From NCBI GenBank assembly GCA_030762935.1, contig CM060896.1:9004501-9068500 (forward strand): a DNA stretch of 64,000 nucleotides, read 5' to 3'. The notes under the pieces were generated by a model. That model did not search any database, was not told the origin of the DNA, and was given only the letters and a program-made list of their open reading frames with translations. How positions within the stretch are numbered: position 1 is the first letter of the stretch; each line of letters starts with the position of its first letter. Made by a program: the position numbers and the translations under genes. Of this stretch, positions 21,371 to 33,776 are shown piece by piece. Origin of the DNA: Hymenopus coronatus. Taxonomy: Eukaryota > Arthropoda > Insecta > Mantodea > Hymenopodidae.

Positions 21371-23379
21371 TTTATATAAATGACAGCTTTAAATGTGTTT
21401 TATATATATATTGAAAATCTTATTGTTATGTACACAAAAATGTATATATGCTTATATGATTTTAATGGAAATAGCAGTTGTAAATAATTTTACATATATC
21501 TCTACACCTATCTATCATAGTCCGTAAAATGTTTTAGCAGATTAAGAAGAGCACAGCACAGCTTTATTTCAACAAATCTAATATATAGTTACTATAATGA
21601 GTAATTGTCTTTATCTCATATATTGAGGCTGCAATAGTTTGAATTAATTTATAGATGTAATTTAATTTCATTAGAAATATAAGTTGTAAGTTTTATAAGT
21701 TTAAGCTGAGATAAAATAATTTAACACTAGATGTGGAATATTTTCTACATAACTGGGTAATTCTGCATGAGAAGTCTATTTATTTGGGTGTGTGCTAAAT
21801 GAAGGATTAATCTGCGTTAGGTCATGTTTTTTATAACGGAAATTAAAGTGAAGTGCACATTACATGAATATGTGCAGATTTTGTGAAAAAAACAAGAAAT
21901 GAAAAGCAATAATATCAGGAAACAAAACACATAGATCACACATAGCATTAAATAAAATCTAAAGCAAAGCATATGTAAACTCCACATTCAATATCCACAA
22001 AATGACCAGGAAAGCATCAAGTAGGTATACAATGTGAAATTTCAACAAGAGTGCTAAGTACAGTATCTATTAGATTTTTAATTTTTGAGGTATTTGTTCA
22101 CACAAACACACATTCACAGAAAAACACTCAAGCAGCTGGTATCCAGAGAATACACTCTTCTGAAGTTGATACTTCTCTTAGAATTGCCAGAATTAATAAC
22201 AGCAGTTGCAAAGAATTACCCATATCTGACTGTTTTGTGTGGTAAAGCAATTTTCATTTTTTTTAACTGTTTGTTGGTTGCTGGATGTCTGAACATTATT
22301 TAAATGTTATAATTTTTGAATGCCACCCTTAAGCAGTTACCTGGCTAAGACATCACATTATATAGCTACTCGACTGATCGTTGCAGCAGGAATCCTATCT
22401 GCTTATTTGACTTATCCGCAAAAATGACTAATCAACAGTTAGATACCACCAGTACAATCAGACACTGGGTGCTAATTCTTGTTGTATATGTTGACATTTA
22501 TTTTATATTTTTGTCTTTTTTTACTTTCTGTCTAGTTTCTACGTGTTAATTCTAGTGTTGGAAATCAAAACAAATATTCCATAAGAGAAAGAGAAATTTG
22601 AAAACACTGCCCTTAGCTATGCTACATTACATTGCTAACTGTTGATCTTATTTTGAGATTAGACACAAAGTTCTACTCAATGATGTAGATCAAGTCAGAA
22701 ATTACATTTATTGATTATTCTTGGTAATACATTTATTTACAAAGATTAACTCTGATATTGAAGTTTTCAAAGGAATTTTGCATAATTTGCAATCACAATT
22801 ACATATCTGCATCCAGAACAGTTAAAGGTGAGCAATGTATAAATCTAATCTGCAATTTAAAAGGCCTTCTGACAAAGTTTGTATTTATAAACTTGAAGAG
22901 GCCACAACTGATTATTTGCTAAATACATATCATCAGAATTGAGAAGGAAAACTATGTGAATCCTGTGATAAACACAAACTAAATGTACACATGGAAAATA
23001 CAAAACTCTACTCTGTTTGGGCAAGTATGCCAATTTTATTTGTGACACTTTCTTAGTTGGAAAAAACACGGAAGAGGTAGGAGGTAATACTGAGTAATAG
23101 AGCATTTCAAATTAGGTACAAGCTGCACATCGAAAATGTCAATGTAGTTTGTTTGTTTGTTTGTTTTTTTATACAAATTAGGTATATTATGCATATATTA
23201 CATTTACGTTGGGATTTTATATTATAAAATATTACTAATAAAAGCGTATGAATTGAAAAAATATGAAAAAAAATTGTGAACAAAAACTAAATAATAGATA
23301 CACTCGCCTGCGGTACCACAAATAGTAAAAGGGGGCGTTAAACGCAAATAAACATAAAGATACATACATAACCATAAAA
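21371..23379. other. No gene recognised; short (GTTT)n at 23147-23167
   Basis: About 2 kb of AT-rich sequence between the divergent zinc-finger genes. Short open frames (such as 22051-22303 and 22857-23105) are not supported by domain or splice evidence. A GTTT microsatellite lies at 23147-23167. Confidence 0.35.
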
Positions 23380-24130
23380 ATGCGATGTTGTACCAAATCG
23401 CGCGCCTCACGGAAGGTTACATTTTACTTTTTATGAACCATTCAAACCGTTATAAAAGCAATAATGTGATTAAAACAGAATGAAAGTAACTTTTAATTTT
23501 ACTTACAGTAACGAAAAAATATATGAGTATTCTCATTACATTTGGGTAGCAAACACACAAAACCGTGATCAGGAAGGCACTGATTTTGTTTTTGTCAATT
23601 GCATGCGATATTGTGGTGGTATTGTGTCGTTCTATAGAACACGTATTTTTTAAGAATTGACATATATTGAACAGATTTTAACTAAGGTATGCCAAAGCAT
23701 GTATTGGTTTGTAAAATTTGTCTCTTCTTTCTAACTTGCAGTGCGCGAGTTTTTTTGTTTTAAATCTAACGTGAGCGGCTTACTTTTTTCGAAGTGCAGA
23801 TTTAGATTCTTCTTTATGGACAAGGTGACAAGTTCAGAGAGGCTATTTTAATTGGAATGTATTTCTTCACTACAGTAAATAAATCTAAATGTTATACTTG
23901 CTCTGATTTATTCAAGTTCGGGTGACACAAATCTCGAGCCCAAATGCGCTGTCAAATTATATTTACACAGCTGCAATTATTAAACTTGCAAGCTTATCCA
24001 TTTATAGAAGGTTAACACTAATTGGCCTGAAGCCCAGGACCTAAATACTTATTGCATGGTAAGTCGCCATTGGGTATGTCCTCACAAATTGATTTGAGAT
24101 CTCGTGGTTTTCCGAGAAACATGCGAGTCA
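23380..24130. promoter_or_regulatory. Candidate divergent promoter of genes A and B
   Basis: This stretch carries CpG dinucleotides far more often than the flanking kilobases (TCGCGCGCCTCACGG at 23398, GTGCGCGAG at 23742, AACGTGAGCGG at 23769, CTCGAG at 23933 and others). A perfect donor GTAAGT faces outward on each strand: minus at 23501-23506 (ACTTAC on plus), plus at 24059-24064. These would suit non-coding first exons of gene A (leftward) and gene B (rightward), whose coding exons begin with acceptors. Inference only; no TATA box is evident. Confidence 0.4.
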
Positions 24131-24162
24131 GTTGGGAAATTCAATTGTGTGCCAGCAAGTTT

Positions 24163-24236
24163 CCTTGTTAGCTCAGTGGTTAGAGCCACCGGCTAGAGAG
24201 CGGGAGATCCGTGGTTCAAATACCGAATATGCCACT
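24163..24236 (+). other. tRNA-like sequence (pseudo-tRNA or SINE head)
   Basis: Contains an A-box-like TTAGCTCAGTGGTTAGAGC with a pairing D stem (GCTC/GAGC), an anticodon-arm-like CCGGCTAGAGAGCGG and a B-box-like GGTTCAAATACC. The 5' TCCTTGT finds no complementary acceptor strand, and the T arm pairs poorly. It is more likely a tRNA-derived remnant than a working tRNA gene. No second copy is seen in the window. Confidence 0.45.
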
Positions 24237-24239
24237 GAA

Positions 24240-25555
24240 TTTTTCATTTGACTATTCAACTTACTGATCTGTTATAAACGTTTAGGGCCGTAAACCGCAA
24301 ATCCGAAGACCGCAACTGCAAAGCAATGACAGGTTGTATCTGAGCGATTTCAAGTGATTCCAAGAACTCAAAACGTCAGGACTCTAGCAGTTTTCAAATC
24401 TGATCATGTTCAAGCTTTCAACACACTCAAATTTGGATTACTGCGGAAGTTTTACCAAATCTTTTTAGAGTATAATAAATATAACACAAATTTAAAGTTC
24501 ATAACCATTCAAGTATCATTGATAATCATTAGAGCTAAGAATAGCACATGTACATGTTAACTTTGTAATCATGAGTTCATTTGCATTGATAAGTTTGTTT
24601 GGTGTAGCTAAGCTGTTGCACTACTTGAACTTGTGTGCTCGGGATATTGTGGGGTGGATATACTAAAGAAAAAGAAAGCAGGACATTTTCTCATATTTGT
24701 CACCTAACTCAGCATGCACTCTCCTGGCAGTTGCTGCTTATACCGTACTGAAGTTGAGCTTTCAACATATGAGTAATGGCTTCACTCCTAATCAAGGTTT
24801 ATGTGCTAGGTAGGAGTTTATTACCACAGAGCAGTGGTACTGACAATATGCTAGCCCTAAGCTGCAAAGCCTAATCCAATGATGAGGGGCCTGAAGCTGC
24901 AAACATAGTCAAGGGATGCCTTTTACAAGGAGAGCAGTATTCACTGATAACTACGGAGAAAGGACAGGGCCTAGCTTAGGGATCTACACAACTAAAACTC
25001 CAGTCATCCATTTCAGAGTGGGGATCTCACCAGTCTAGCGGATTTTTATCTTTTAGGTTGACAAGGGGCGATATGATGTGTTTTCATTGCATCTCAGTCA
25101 TTTTCTATTAAAAAGAAGTGGCATGTAAGGTTATTATAGGCTCCCAAGCTGTTAACAACTGTGCCTGACAAATAGTAAAGGTATTTAATCATTATTGTTT
25201 CATCTTAACATTTAAATACATAAAAATATGAGAGCGTTGTTTTCATTTGTCACACTTTGTTAGAATAAATAAAACTAATAATTCTACGAAGTCTGTGCCC
25301 CATGCCTTGAGCTAATTATATTAATATAGCTTCTCTTTCCTTCTTTTGTTTGTTGCTAACTGACCTTCACAGATGCAAACTTACCCTGCCAATACAATGG
25401 ATCCTAGACTACATTTTGTTGATTCTATGTACTTTGCTATATTTGTACAAATGTCACTCTGAAAGTTTTGAGAATGAATGTGATAACATTTTAAAAATTT
25501 AGATTTGATTATTGTGTCTTTTCAAAGTATTGTGCATTGCATTGTATATGTCTCA
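24240..25555. other. No gene recognised
   Basis: 1.3 kb without a supported feature; lies within the presumed first intron or upstream region of gene B. Confidence 0.35.
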
Positions 25556-25559
25556 TTCT

Positions 25560-26420
25560 TTTATACCATTTTTCAAATGTCTGTCACTCTTCCTTGGAGA
25601 GAGATAATTCATTGTTTGTTAGCAACTTCTGCAGTTTCAAGTGATTCAAATCATTGATCCAGATCTTTTTTGGGTCGGGGGGGGGGGAATAGAAAAATAG
25701 TGGTGTAATAGGAAGGATGGACAAGTATTTGACTCCAAACTCCTGTAGAAATTGAGCTGAGTCTCGTGTATTTTGGGCAAAGCCATTGTCATGATGCAAC
25801 AAAATTCCATGCAGACCATAGTTACTTTATTTCTCAGTTTATTGAAGAGTTGTGGCAGACATTTTGTCATGTATTATCTGGTAGTAACAGTCTTTTGTTT
25901 CTGAAGCAGGATTGTCATTATATGGCTGATAGCTGAGAAGAAAGAACAGATACTTTTCTTGCCAAACCCTTTTTCTTGCCTCATTTTTGTTGGGGACTCC
26001 TCTCTTGGGAAGGCCCAGACTGACGTCGTTGTGTTTCTGGATCATATTGTTATCTAGCTTTTGTCAGCTCTTAGAATATTAAATATGTTTTTGAATCTTC
26101 CTCCATCAAATTTCCCTTTCCTGGCACTATTACACATGTGCCTGTTCCTGCTCATTTATGAATTGGTGCGATTGCAGACCTTCCTGACTTGAAGATTTTC
26201 TTTAAAGATTGTCCTCACTGCTGCTGATCCAATTTTAAGAGCTTCTTGAATCGATAATATGAGCAATGATTGTATTCCCACAACATGCAGTCTGCTTTTA
26301 TCACATTTTCACTTGTCTTATGCAATTGTCATCTTCAAGGCAATCTCTTGCTCTTCTAAACTCTTCAAACCATCAATAACTCGCTGTTTCTGTTTTAATG
26401 TTTATTACAATGGAAAGGTC
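25560..26420 (-). mobile_element. Dead mariner element 3
   Basis: Minus-strand traces in mariner order: WFEEFRRARDCLEDD (about 26330-26375), SVWAFPREESPTKMRQEKG, KKSICSFFSAISHIMT, TVTTR-YMTKCLPQLFNKLR, CCIMTMALPKIHETQLNF (equivalent of the LLHHDNA catalytic block; another frame keeps LHHDNGFAQNT), then a damaged HPPYSPD region beside a run of G at about 25678-25687. No clear terminal repeats. Open frames at 25584-26045 are fragments of it. Confidence 0.75.
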
Positions 26421-26643
26421 TTCTAGTCTTTGCTAGGGTTATAAATCAGCCATTGGAATAATGGGATTTAAAGCATGTTGTACTGTAATAATACTTATTA
26501 GATCCAAGCTAGCCAAAGTAAGCTAAAGAAACTACAGATCTTAAAACATTTAAGATGTTGCAACTTAAATATCACCCAAATTATATTAGTTACTGTGTAC
26601 TTTTTTATGCTGTTTATTGAAATGTGTGTTTCTTTTTCCACAG

Positions 26644-27040
26644 ATTTGCTACTGAAATTATAAGCACAACTGTTCAAATGCAGCAATTAAGTAAAATGGA
26701 TATCAAACTAGAAGTTAAAGAAGAACTTTGTTTCCCAGACTTTTGTTCACAGATTGAGAGAATGCCTTCTTCCGAAGACTATGTAAAGAAAGTCAAGAGC
26801 GAAACTGGAACAACTGGCAGTGACTATGGTATAGATACCAAAACAGGAATTGAAGAAGCGACTGTAGTTTCCAACTTTTATTCACTGATTCAGAGATTTT
26901 TTTTTTCAGAAGATCCTGTATTGGGATATTGTAAAAACAGGAAAGAGAGTGAGATTGAAACCAAAATTGAAATTAAAGAAGAACAGTGGTGGGTGGAAAG
27001 AAGTTCAATAGACACTCTCTGTATTTATGATGGCATTGAG
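26644..27040 (+). CDS. Gene B exon 1: acidic amino-terminal exon
   Basis: The acceptor TTTCTTTTTCCACAG ends at 26643. The conserved ATG is at 26696 (MDIKLEVKEEL), with another in-frame ATG at 26678. From 26696 there are 115 codons ending in phase 0 at GAG|GTAAGT (27041). The peptide is acidic and repeats the gene A leader: IKxE motifs at both ends (KIEIKEEQWW near residue 90), DTKT, and a central SExx-rich part. psi-K-x-E motifs are possible SUMO sites. It is the paralogue of 15608-15988. The open frame runs on to 27154 only by intron read-through. Confidence 0.88.
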
Positions 27041-27640
27041 GTAAGTTTTTCAGAAAAAATGCATTGGAGCTTTTATTTGTTATCCCTGGCACGAGCTGAT
27101 ACAATTAGTGGACATAGATTGCTAAAATCAATCTTATTCAGCTTGCAGGGATAGGTTTTCACATTCAAATAATTTACAGTTCATCCAACAGATGCCACTA
27201 GTGCCTATATTTAAACTGTAAGTTAGCATTATGTTTTTGTTAGTCTGTTTACTTAATTTTACTTTCTGGGGTTTTCACTCTGCCGTTGTTCTATGTGAGC
27301 AGGTGTGTTTGTTGCCACACTTTTTCTTTAGGATATTTACACAGACTTCTTGTGGCTTTTGGTTATTATATATCACAGAATGGCATACTGGAACAACAAG
27401 TCATTGACAAAAAATGAAATTGTGACAGCGCTGCTGGTAAGTGATAGTTGTGACATTTATCTTAGTGATGACAATAATAGAACAAACAGTGATACGGACT
27501 CTGAAACTCAGCGGAACCTAAAAGAGAATGTTGTGAGTGTTCCAAGAGGATGGGAAGAGAAAGACATTTAGAACAGTATGTAATTATTGTGAAAAAGAAA
27601 TATACCTTTTAGAAGTATATGGTAAGTGGTAAGTACATAT
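27041..27640. other. Intronic; short acidic open frame of unknown origin
   Basis: Gene B intron 1. An open frame at 27350-27571 encodes a piece with DIYLSDDNN and SDTDSET. Acidic, Ser/Asp-rich leaders of this sort precede piggyBac-type transposases, but the catalytic domain is absent, so I leave it unassigned. Confidence 0.3.
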
Positions 27641-28830
27641 ATGAAAATGTGAAACAATATATCAAGAGCTGTAGCAAAACATCTCAACTCAACAGCTTCA
27701 AAATGGACAGCCCGCTGTCACCTATATTAGCAGATCTCTTCATGAGCACTATGGAAACTAGGATTAAAAAGGCATTCCCCTGGATGTTCAAAATATGGTA
27801 CCGCTATGTAGACGACATCTTTGCAATAATCCCAGAAAGACACCTAGAAGATGCACTAGTACTCCTAAATATGCAAGAAAAGTCTATAAAGTTCACAATG
27901 GAGAAGGAATGTGATGGGCAACTACCATTCCTCGACCTAAAAATCATAAAAACTAATAATCACCTTACATTTGGCATCTACAGAAAACCTACCCACACCA
28001 ACAGCTATATAAAACAAAAGAGTTACAATCCCATTCCCCATCAGCATGCTTTACTCAACAGCCTTACACACAGATTGGTAAATGTACCAATGGGAAAAAC
28101 AGAATACCAATGTGAACTTACTAAAATATTGGACATAGCTACAGAGAATGGATTTCGGGCAGAACTGGTGTACAAAAAAGTTAATAAAGCCAAAAATAGA
28201 AAGAGAATTAAAGAAGTCAGCATACTCACTCAAAACCAGAAAGAAAACAAGATCTACAAGAAGTTTACATACCACCCTACAACTTTCTACAAATTCCAGA
28301 GGATCTTCAAACGACATAACATCATTCTAGCCCCTAAAAACAATTACTCTATAAAAAACATTTTAAATTCTAAATTAAAAGATGATATCCCACAAGAAAA
28401 CAAACCAGGAATATATCAGTTCAGCTGTAATGACTGTGAAAAAATCTACATCGGCCAAACAAAAAGAAATATAAAAACCAGGGCAAAAGAACACCACAGA
28501 AATATTAAACTCAAACAAGAAGACAAATCTGCAGTAGCTTGGCATTTTTGGAAAGAGAAACACACTATAAATAGAAGCCCAAAAATCCTCAAAAACATCA
28601 CAAGGAAGACAGAATTAAAAGTTTGGGAAAACATATATATATTTGGAAAAACAAGAACCGGGTTTTCAATTTTGAAATCCCGCCAGGCAATCTACTCCTC
28701 CAGAAGTTCATCAAACCACCACCAGGGACAGAGACAACCACCACAGCAAGCAATGCCGGTAGTCGACCAAAGGAATTGACAATGGAAGCACATGGCTTCT
28801 GAAACATGTTTTCCGAAATAAAAAAGTAAG
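27641..28830 (+). mobile_element. Penelope-like element, 5'-truncated
   Basis: Carries the second half of a Penelope-type reverse transcriptase fused to a GIY-YIG endonuclease. The element begins abruptly inside the RT domain, just before the SPLSPILADLFM motif. 3' flanking sequence to about 28830 is non-coding. It sits in gene B intron 1 on the same strand. Confidence 0.88.
27709..28779 (+). pseudogene. Penelope-like RT plus GIY-YIG endonuclease, open frame
   Basis: An uninterrupted 386-codon frame (27619-28779), of which about the first 30 codons are probably flank or divergent. RT motifs: DSPLSPILADLFM (motif 4 type), WYRYVDDIFAI (catalytic DD), QLPFLDLKI and IYRKPTHTNSY (characteristic of Penelope elements). 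A Lys-rich linker leads to the endonuclease: PGIYQFSCNDCEKIYIGQT (GIY and YIG), then RAKEH. Penelope elements copy themselves by target-primed reverse transcription and carry GIY-YIG in place of the AP endonuclease of most LINEs. The amino-terminal half of RT is missing, so the copy is inactive, though the remaining frame is intact and so fairly young. Confidence 0.88.
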
Positions 28831-30639
28831 TGATGTAGTGTTACAAAATCGACTCAACTAAATTTTAATTGTTAAAACACATCACTGTCTCAAAGTCCAC
28901 CATATGTCAGGATTGCTTTTGCTTGTTTGTGAGGATTCTTGGCACCACTCTAGCACAAACCTTTGTCATGCCTAGAGAATCATGCAAAATCTATTTAACC
29001 TTGTGCAATACAGTTCAGTGCCTACTTGTAAAAGTTAATACGGTCACATCTTTCTAGAATGTTTTTGGACAAGGGAGGGATTATAAAACATTGACATATG
29101 CCAAGTGTCATACCTTTAACAATGATGATTTTGTAGCTGATACATCTGCATGGTCACCACATGCAAAGAGTAGATGTGTTGATGTTGAATTGTGAATATA
29201 GTACCGAAAAGAAATTGAGCAGATATGTAGGTTTTCAGTGGACTCTGAAGAGAAGAGAAATGGCTGAAAAAATAATTCATAATTCTCCTTTGTTGTATAA
29301 GTTGTGAAATTATAATAACTTAGTTCACCTTATTTCAAATGCTAAACCTGTAAATGGTATGAAAAGAAGCAAATATTCAATATCTTTGACCATTAGATTT
29401 GGGGAAAATTGAAAAGAAGTATAAACTCAACTCTTTGTTTCTGCTTTGAATGTACCTCCAAATCAAGAGATAGTCAACAGTGAGGATAATAAACACTGAA
29501 GAAACTGGTTTAGAAAAACTATAACATAACATTTCTCATATATTCCTTCAATGTCATATGAACCCAGTTTGGACTTTCAAAATTTGGAAGTGTTAAATTT
29601 CAACCTATCTAGGGAAATTTTGACTTATTATTTTAAGGTTAAAATGTTTAAAATAGCTAATTTGTAATTATTAAGAAATCAACTCAGTATTGCCATATGG
29701 TCTGTCAGTGAATTAAAATGTACTTGGTATGGAAATTCTGAATGAAGAATCCTGTTTATTATTGTCCACAAGGTCACCTTTACTACTGTGAGTAACTGGC
29801 TTGCAGTGTGCCATTAGCAGGCAACAGAGAAAGATAGAGTGGGGAGTGTATGAAAATCGTTTTGCTATACATTGGTATTCTGTCATTATGGAAAGCAAGC
29901 TATGAAAATTTGTTCGACCCTGAAACCTCTTGGCATCAGTGAATGATATCTGTTTTGGATAGTAGCACGGTTCAAATAAACAGGTGCAATGTTGAGCGAT
30001 CAGATCTGGCCGTCTTAGGACTGTATGCACAAAAGAAGATGTGAATACTGTTGATGTAAGAGTTTGATGCAATCCTTTATGCAAACAAATAATTTTGTCT
30101 CGTGAAATGAACAATGTCACATTTTTATTTTTGTGAAGGATGATTTACATGTTAGTACATAAAAGATACACAAGGAGCTATGCCAGATTAAATCCCAGGC
30201 TTTGTTAACAACATACGGGGAGAGAAAAAAAACCTCCCAGCAGTGGTGGCAACCAATGGCCTAAGGTTCATCACTACTACTGACTGGCCCAACAGAAGTA
30301 TGGGCCTCAAGTCATTCCATTATTTTGTGTGAAAGAAGCAATATTGAAATGCTAAAAAATGTCAGCTGTCAAGAAACAGTTATTGATGAGTAGCCTCAAT
30401 GTCTTCACCACTGTGCCAATCATTTCAAATGAGAGTGTGTTAATTTTGTAGCATTTTTTTGTGTTCTTTCAGAATTAATGGATTTGCAAACTTTTATTTA
30501 GTACTATATGCATTGAAAGTATGACAGAACTTATAGCAGTACTGTGTATGCATGTAAAATATGTTATACTTATAGAATGTATTTGAATTTTTAAGTAATA
30601 ATTCATTTAGCAAGCTAAAGTTTACTTGCTCCACTTTAG
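28831..30639. other. Gene B intron 1 sequence, no gene recognised
   Basis: 1.8 kb of AT-rich intronic DNA. A minus-strand open frame of 135 codons at 29713-30120 resembles nothing I know and has no flanking signals. Confidence 0.35.
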
Positions 30640-30698
30640 GAATGTCAGACAGAAGCTCAAACTCCTTTCTTTGCTCAAATCAGGAGAAACAAAAGCAT
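30640..30698 (+). CDS. Possible alternative microexon of gene B (59 nt)
   Basis: TTGCTCCACTTTAG|G at the left and CAT|GTAAGT at the right enclose 59 nt. Like the 41-nt microexon it is 2 modulo 3, and it reads openly in the required frame (ECQTEAQTPFFAQIRRNKS). Used instead of 37169-37209 it would join exon 1 to the finger exon in frame; used together the frame would break. That is the arithmetic of mutually exclusive exons. No counterpart was found in gene A, so this may be chance. Confidence 0.35.
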
Positions 30699-31189
30699 GT
30701 AAGTCCATTTAAAACAATACATGAATAAATATTACTAAACTGAATGTACTAATATTATGTAGAACTCTTTACTTGTGACATAACAATGCTTCAGCAATAG
30801 ATTTTGAACAACTGGCATTCTACATTGTTTTTTTCTTTCTGCTGTAAAATTTTAACTATTGGAGCTACTATAGATTTTGTTGCCCAGGTGACAATATGCA
30901 AATTAGCAGATATTTAATTAATGCCGCAATTGGGGGATGTATCAATGCTGCAAGGAACTGTATCGTCAACAAATTTTAAATCATCTACCCCAAAGACAAA
31001 CGTTAACTGTAGGATATCAAAGGATTTGTGACACAAGTTCTCTTAATTCCCGATTTGAAGGTTTGAGTTAATTTATTTATGGTTCAAAATGTATCATCAT
31101 CTTGTTCTTATGAGACCTGCTAAAATGAAGCAGGGAAAAGTAGAGGGTATTTTTACAGGACACTGTTCCATTAGAGGGCACCTGGACAG
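30699..31189. other. No gene recognised
   Basis: Gene B intron sequence; nothing identifiable. Confidence 0.35.
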
Positions 31190-32460
31190 AACGATGGTGG
31201 TGGTTGTCATTCAACTCAAACAGCAATAGACAATGTCAGAGTTATACAACATAATTACATATAATATTACATTTACAATACAGAGTATGTACGGGAATGA
31301 AGATACAATATTATCAAAGTAATGCAGGCTAAAAATTATTAACTACACTGATAACATCAAATTCCTAATATAATAAACAACAAAAACAGTGCACTTATAT
31401 TTCAAAATGCTCTTATAGAGAATAAAAAGCTGTTGTAACTAGCCAATCATACAATTTATGCTTAAAAGTTGCAGGAGGGCTTAAGTCTAGTTCTATATTT
31501 TAGAACCTAGTACTTCAAAACTTTTCTAAATTTTAGTCAGTCTTTAATATGGAAAATCAATGTGTTGGCATGAACTAGTATTATGAGAATGTATATTTTG
31601 TAGTTCTGATGTTCGGCTTTCCATACACAATAACACAGTGTGTATATATAGATTTATTGCTCTCATTATTCTTAGTTTAATAATGGTTTGCAGTGAGCTA
31701 ACTTTGATTCAACAGACATTAATCAAATAGTATTTTTCTGGAGTAAAACTATATTGGAAACATGTGAGCTGTTACCCCATAGTAAAATGCCATATGCTAT
31801 AATGCTTTGGAAAATAGCAAAATATCGTGATCAACTATATACTTCAGACACATGCTTTTTCAAATTTCTAATTTGTGGTATAACTCTGGAGAGTATAGAC
31901 AGTATGTGGTGTCCAGGATTACATATCGCCTATGACAGTACCTAATAATTTTAAATTGTCAGAGGGGTATCCCTGTAATTAAAAAGTATATGCTCTGTTT
32001 TTTTCTGATTAAGTTTGAACCTATTAGCTCTGAACCATGTATCAGCTTGGATCAATGTGTTTGCTACTGTAGATTTAAGTGACTGAAAATTTTTACACAT
32101 ATTAAAAAAGGTTGTGTCATCATTATATAGAATAGTGTGAGAGATAACAAAGATAGAATGGTAGTGATCATTATTAGAAGCAACAATGGTCCAAGAATTG
32201 AACCCTGTGGGACATATTTTATCTCAGCTTCTGATTTACAAATAGGATCTTAGAAGTTCAATAGCAGGCTTTTTACTCCATAGGAAATAAATTTGGTAAG
32301 TAGATAGTTGTGGTCTGTGCAATCAAAAGCCTTAAGTTGCAGAAGGTGGCCTGTGTATAATGCTTCTTTTCCAAGCCGTAAGTAGTTTTTGAATTAATGA
32401 AACTATTGCATTGGTGGTGGATTTCCCTTAGTGAAACCAAATTGTGATTCAGTAATTATA

Positions 32461-33776
32461 CGAGGGGCATACTGAAAGTCATGAGCAACACTGTTTTACA
32501 ATCTTAATATTTATTTTTAAGCCAAACCAAATACATCATCATAATCTACAGACTTTCTTTCACTTTTCGACATAGTCTCCATTGTTTTGCACACATTTTT
32601 CCCATCGTTCTTCAAGTTTGAAAATGCCCTTGTGATAGAACTCCGTTCCAGCTGCCCGCAGACCCTGACGCACTGCTTTCCGAATATCCTCCAGCGTCTC
32701 ATAGTGTTGGCCACGCATCTGCTCCTTCACAGAACCGAAAAGATGGTAGTCGGAGGGTGCCCAGTCGGGACTGTAGGGAGGATGTGGAAGAGTTTCCCAC
32801 CCTAATGCCCTGATCTTCTCCATAGTGGCACGGGCAGTATGCGGACGCGCATTATCCTGTAGAAGGATGATCCTCTTTCCAGGGCGTTTATCACGCAAAG
32901 CCCAACGGAGCTTCAGAAGTGTCTTGATGTAGCGGGCAGAATTTATGGTTTGTCCAGGTTCAAGAAAGTCAACCAGAATGGCATCCCAATCTTGTGCATC
33001 CCAAAAGATACTTCCCATAACTTTTCCTACAGACTGCACTGTCTTCACTTTCTTCTTCGATGGTGAGTTCAAGTGGTGCCATTCCATACTCTGACGTTTC
33101 GTTTCTGGCTCATAGTGATGGAACCAGCTCTCATCTCCAGTCACAATACACGTCAAAAATTCATCACCTTCATTATGAAATCTCTGAAGAAGGTTTTGTG
33201 CAATGGTTCTTCTCTGAAGTTTGGTCTTCAGTCAATAAACGGAGGACCCAACGGGCACAGACCTTTCGATAACCCAAGCTGTGGATCATTTCTTGCACTG
33301 CACTATGTCCTATTCCAAGTTGCGCAGCAATTTCATTCACAGTGAAACGCCTATCTCCTGTAATGAGCTCATCAACTCTTTCCTTGTTGCGTTCTGTAGA
33401 GGCAGTTCGAGGACGCCCGCTACGAGGCACATTTTGCAGACTCGTGTTTCCATCTTTGAAATGTTTCACCCATCTTCTAACACTGCTGGCACCCATGCAG
33501 ACACCTCCATACGCACGTTGAAGTCTGAGATGAATTTCAGGAGCAGATTTTCCTTCTTTCACAAAGAATTCAATGACAGCACGCTGTCGAAACGAAACAT
33601 CAATGTCAGCCATTTTTCAAACACCGTCTGTGGTCACGTGATAGAAGCTAATGACGTCACAATATGTCAACATGTGGCTTAAAGTCTGTAGATTACGATC
33701 CTGCAATTCGTTTCGTTACATTGTTGAAATTTAAATTTTTACAATGGGTTGCTCGTGACTTTCAGTATGCCCCTCG
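32461..33776 (-). mobile_element. Mariner element 4, nearly intact (1316 bp)
   Basis: Excellent inverted repeats: CGAGGGGCATACTGAAAGTC at 32461, with its complement ending at 33776, similarity extending about 30 bp, flanked by TA on both sides (32459-32460 and 33777-33778). It interrupts the LINE reverse transcriptase between the codons for NN and ITESQFGF. By its near-identical ends and nearly open transposase it is the youngest DNA transposon in the window. Confidence 0.95.
32560..33613 (-). pseudogene. Mariner transposase, one frameshift
   Basis: The ATG at 33613 starts MADIDVSFRQRAVIEFFVKE. The amino-terminal half holds the two helix-turn-helix units (SSVRRWVKHFKDG, SGRPRTAS, FTVNEIAAQLGIGHSAVQ) and ends WVLRLLTEDQ. 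The frame slips by one base near 33222-33235 and continues in the second frame (LQRRTIAQNLLQRF, then 33156-32560). Catalytic residues are all present: VTGDESW, LLQDNARPHTA and APSDYHLF, with 34 residues between the second and third Asp (DD34D). Normal length would be about 345 residues. Apart from the single indel it looks complete, so close relatives elsewhere in the genome may be active. Confidence 0.93.

Noticed and set aside
24163..24236. Functional tRNA gene
   Set aside because: A and B boxes are visible, but the acceptor and T stems do not pair.
27350..27571. piggyBac transposase
   Set aside because: Only an acidic Ser/Asp-rich stretch is suggestive; no catalytic residues are present.
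29713..30120. 135-codon minus-strand gene
   Set aside because: No recognised domain, splice or promoter context; it lies in an intron of gene B.
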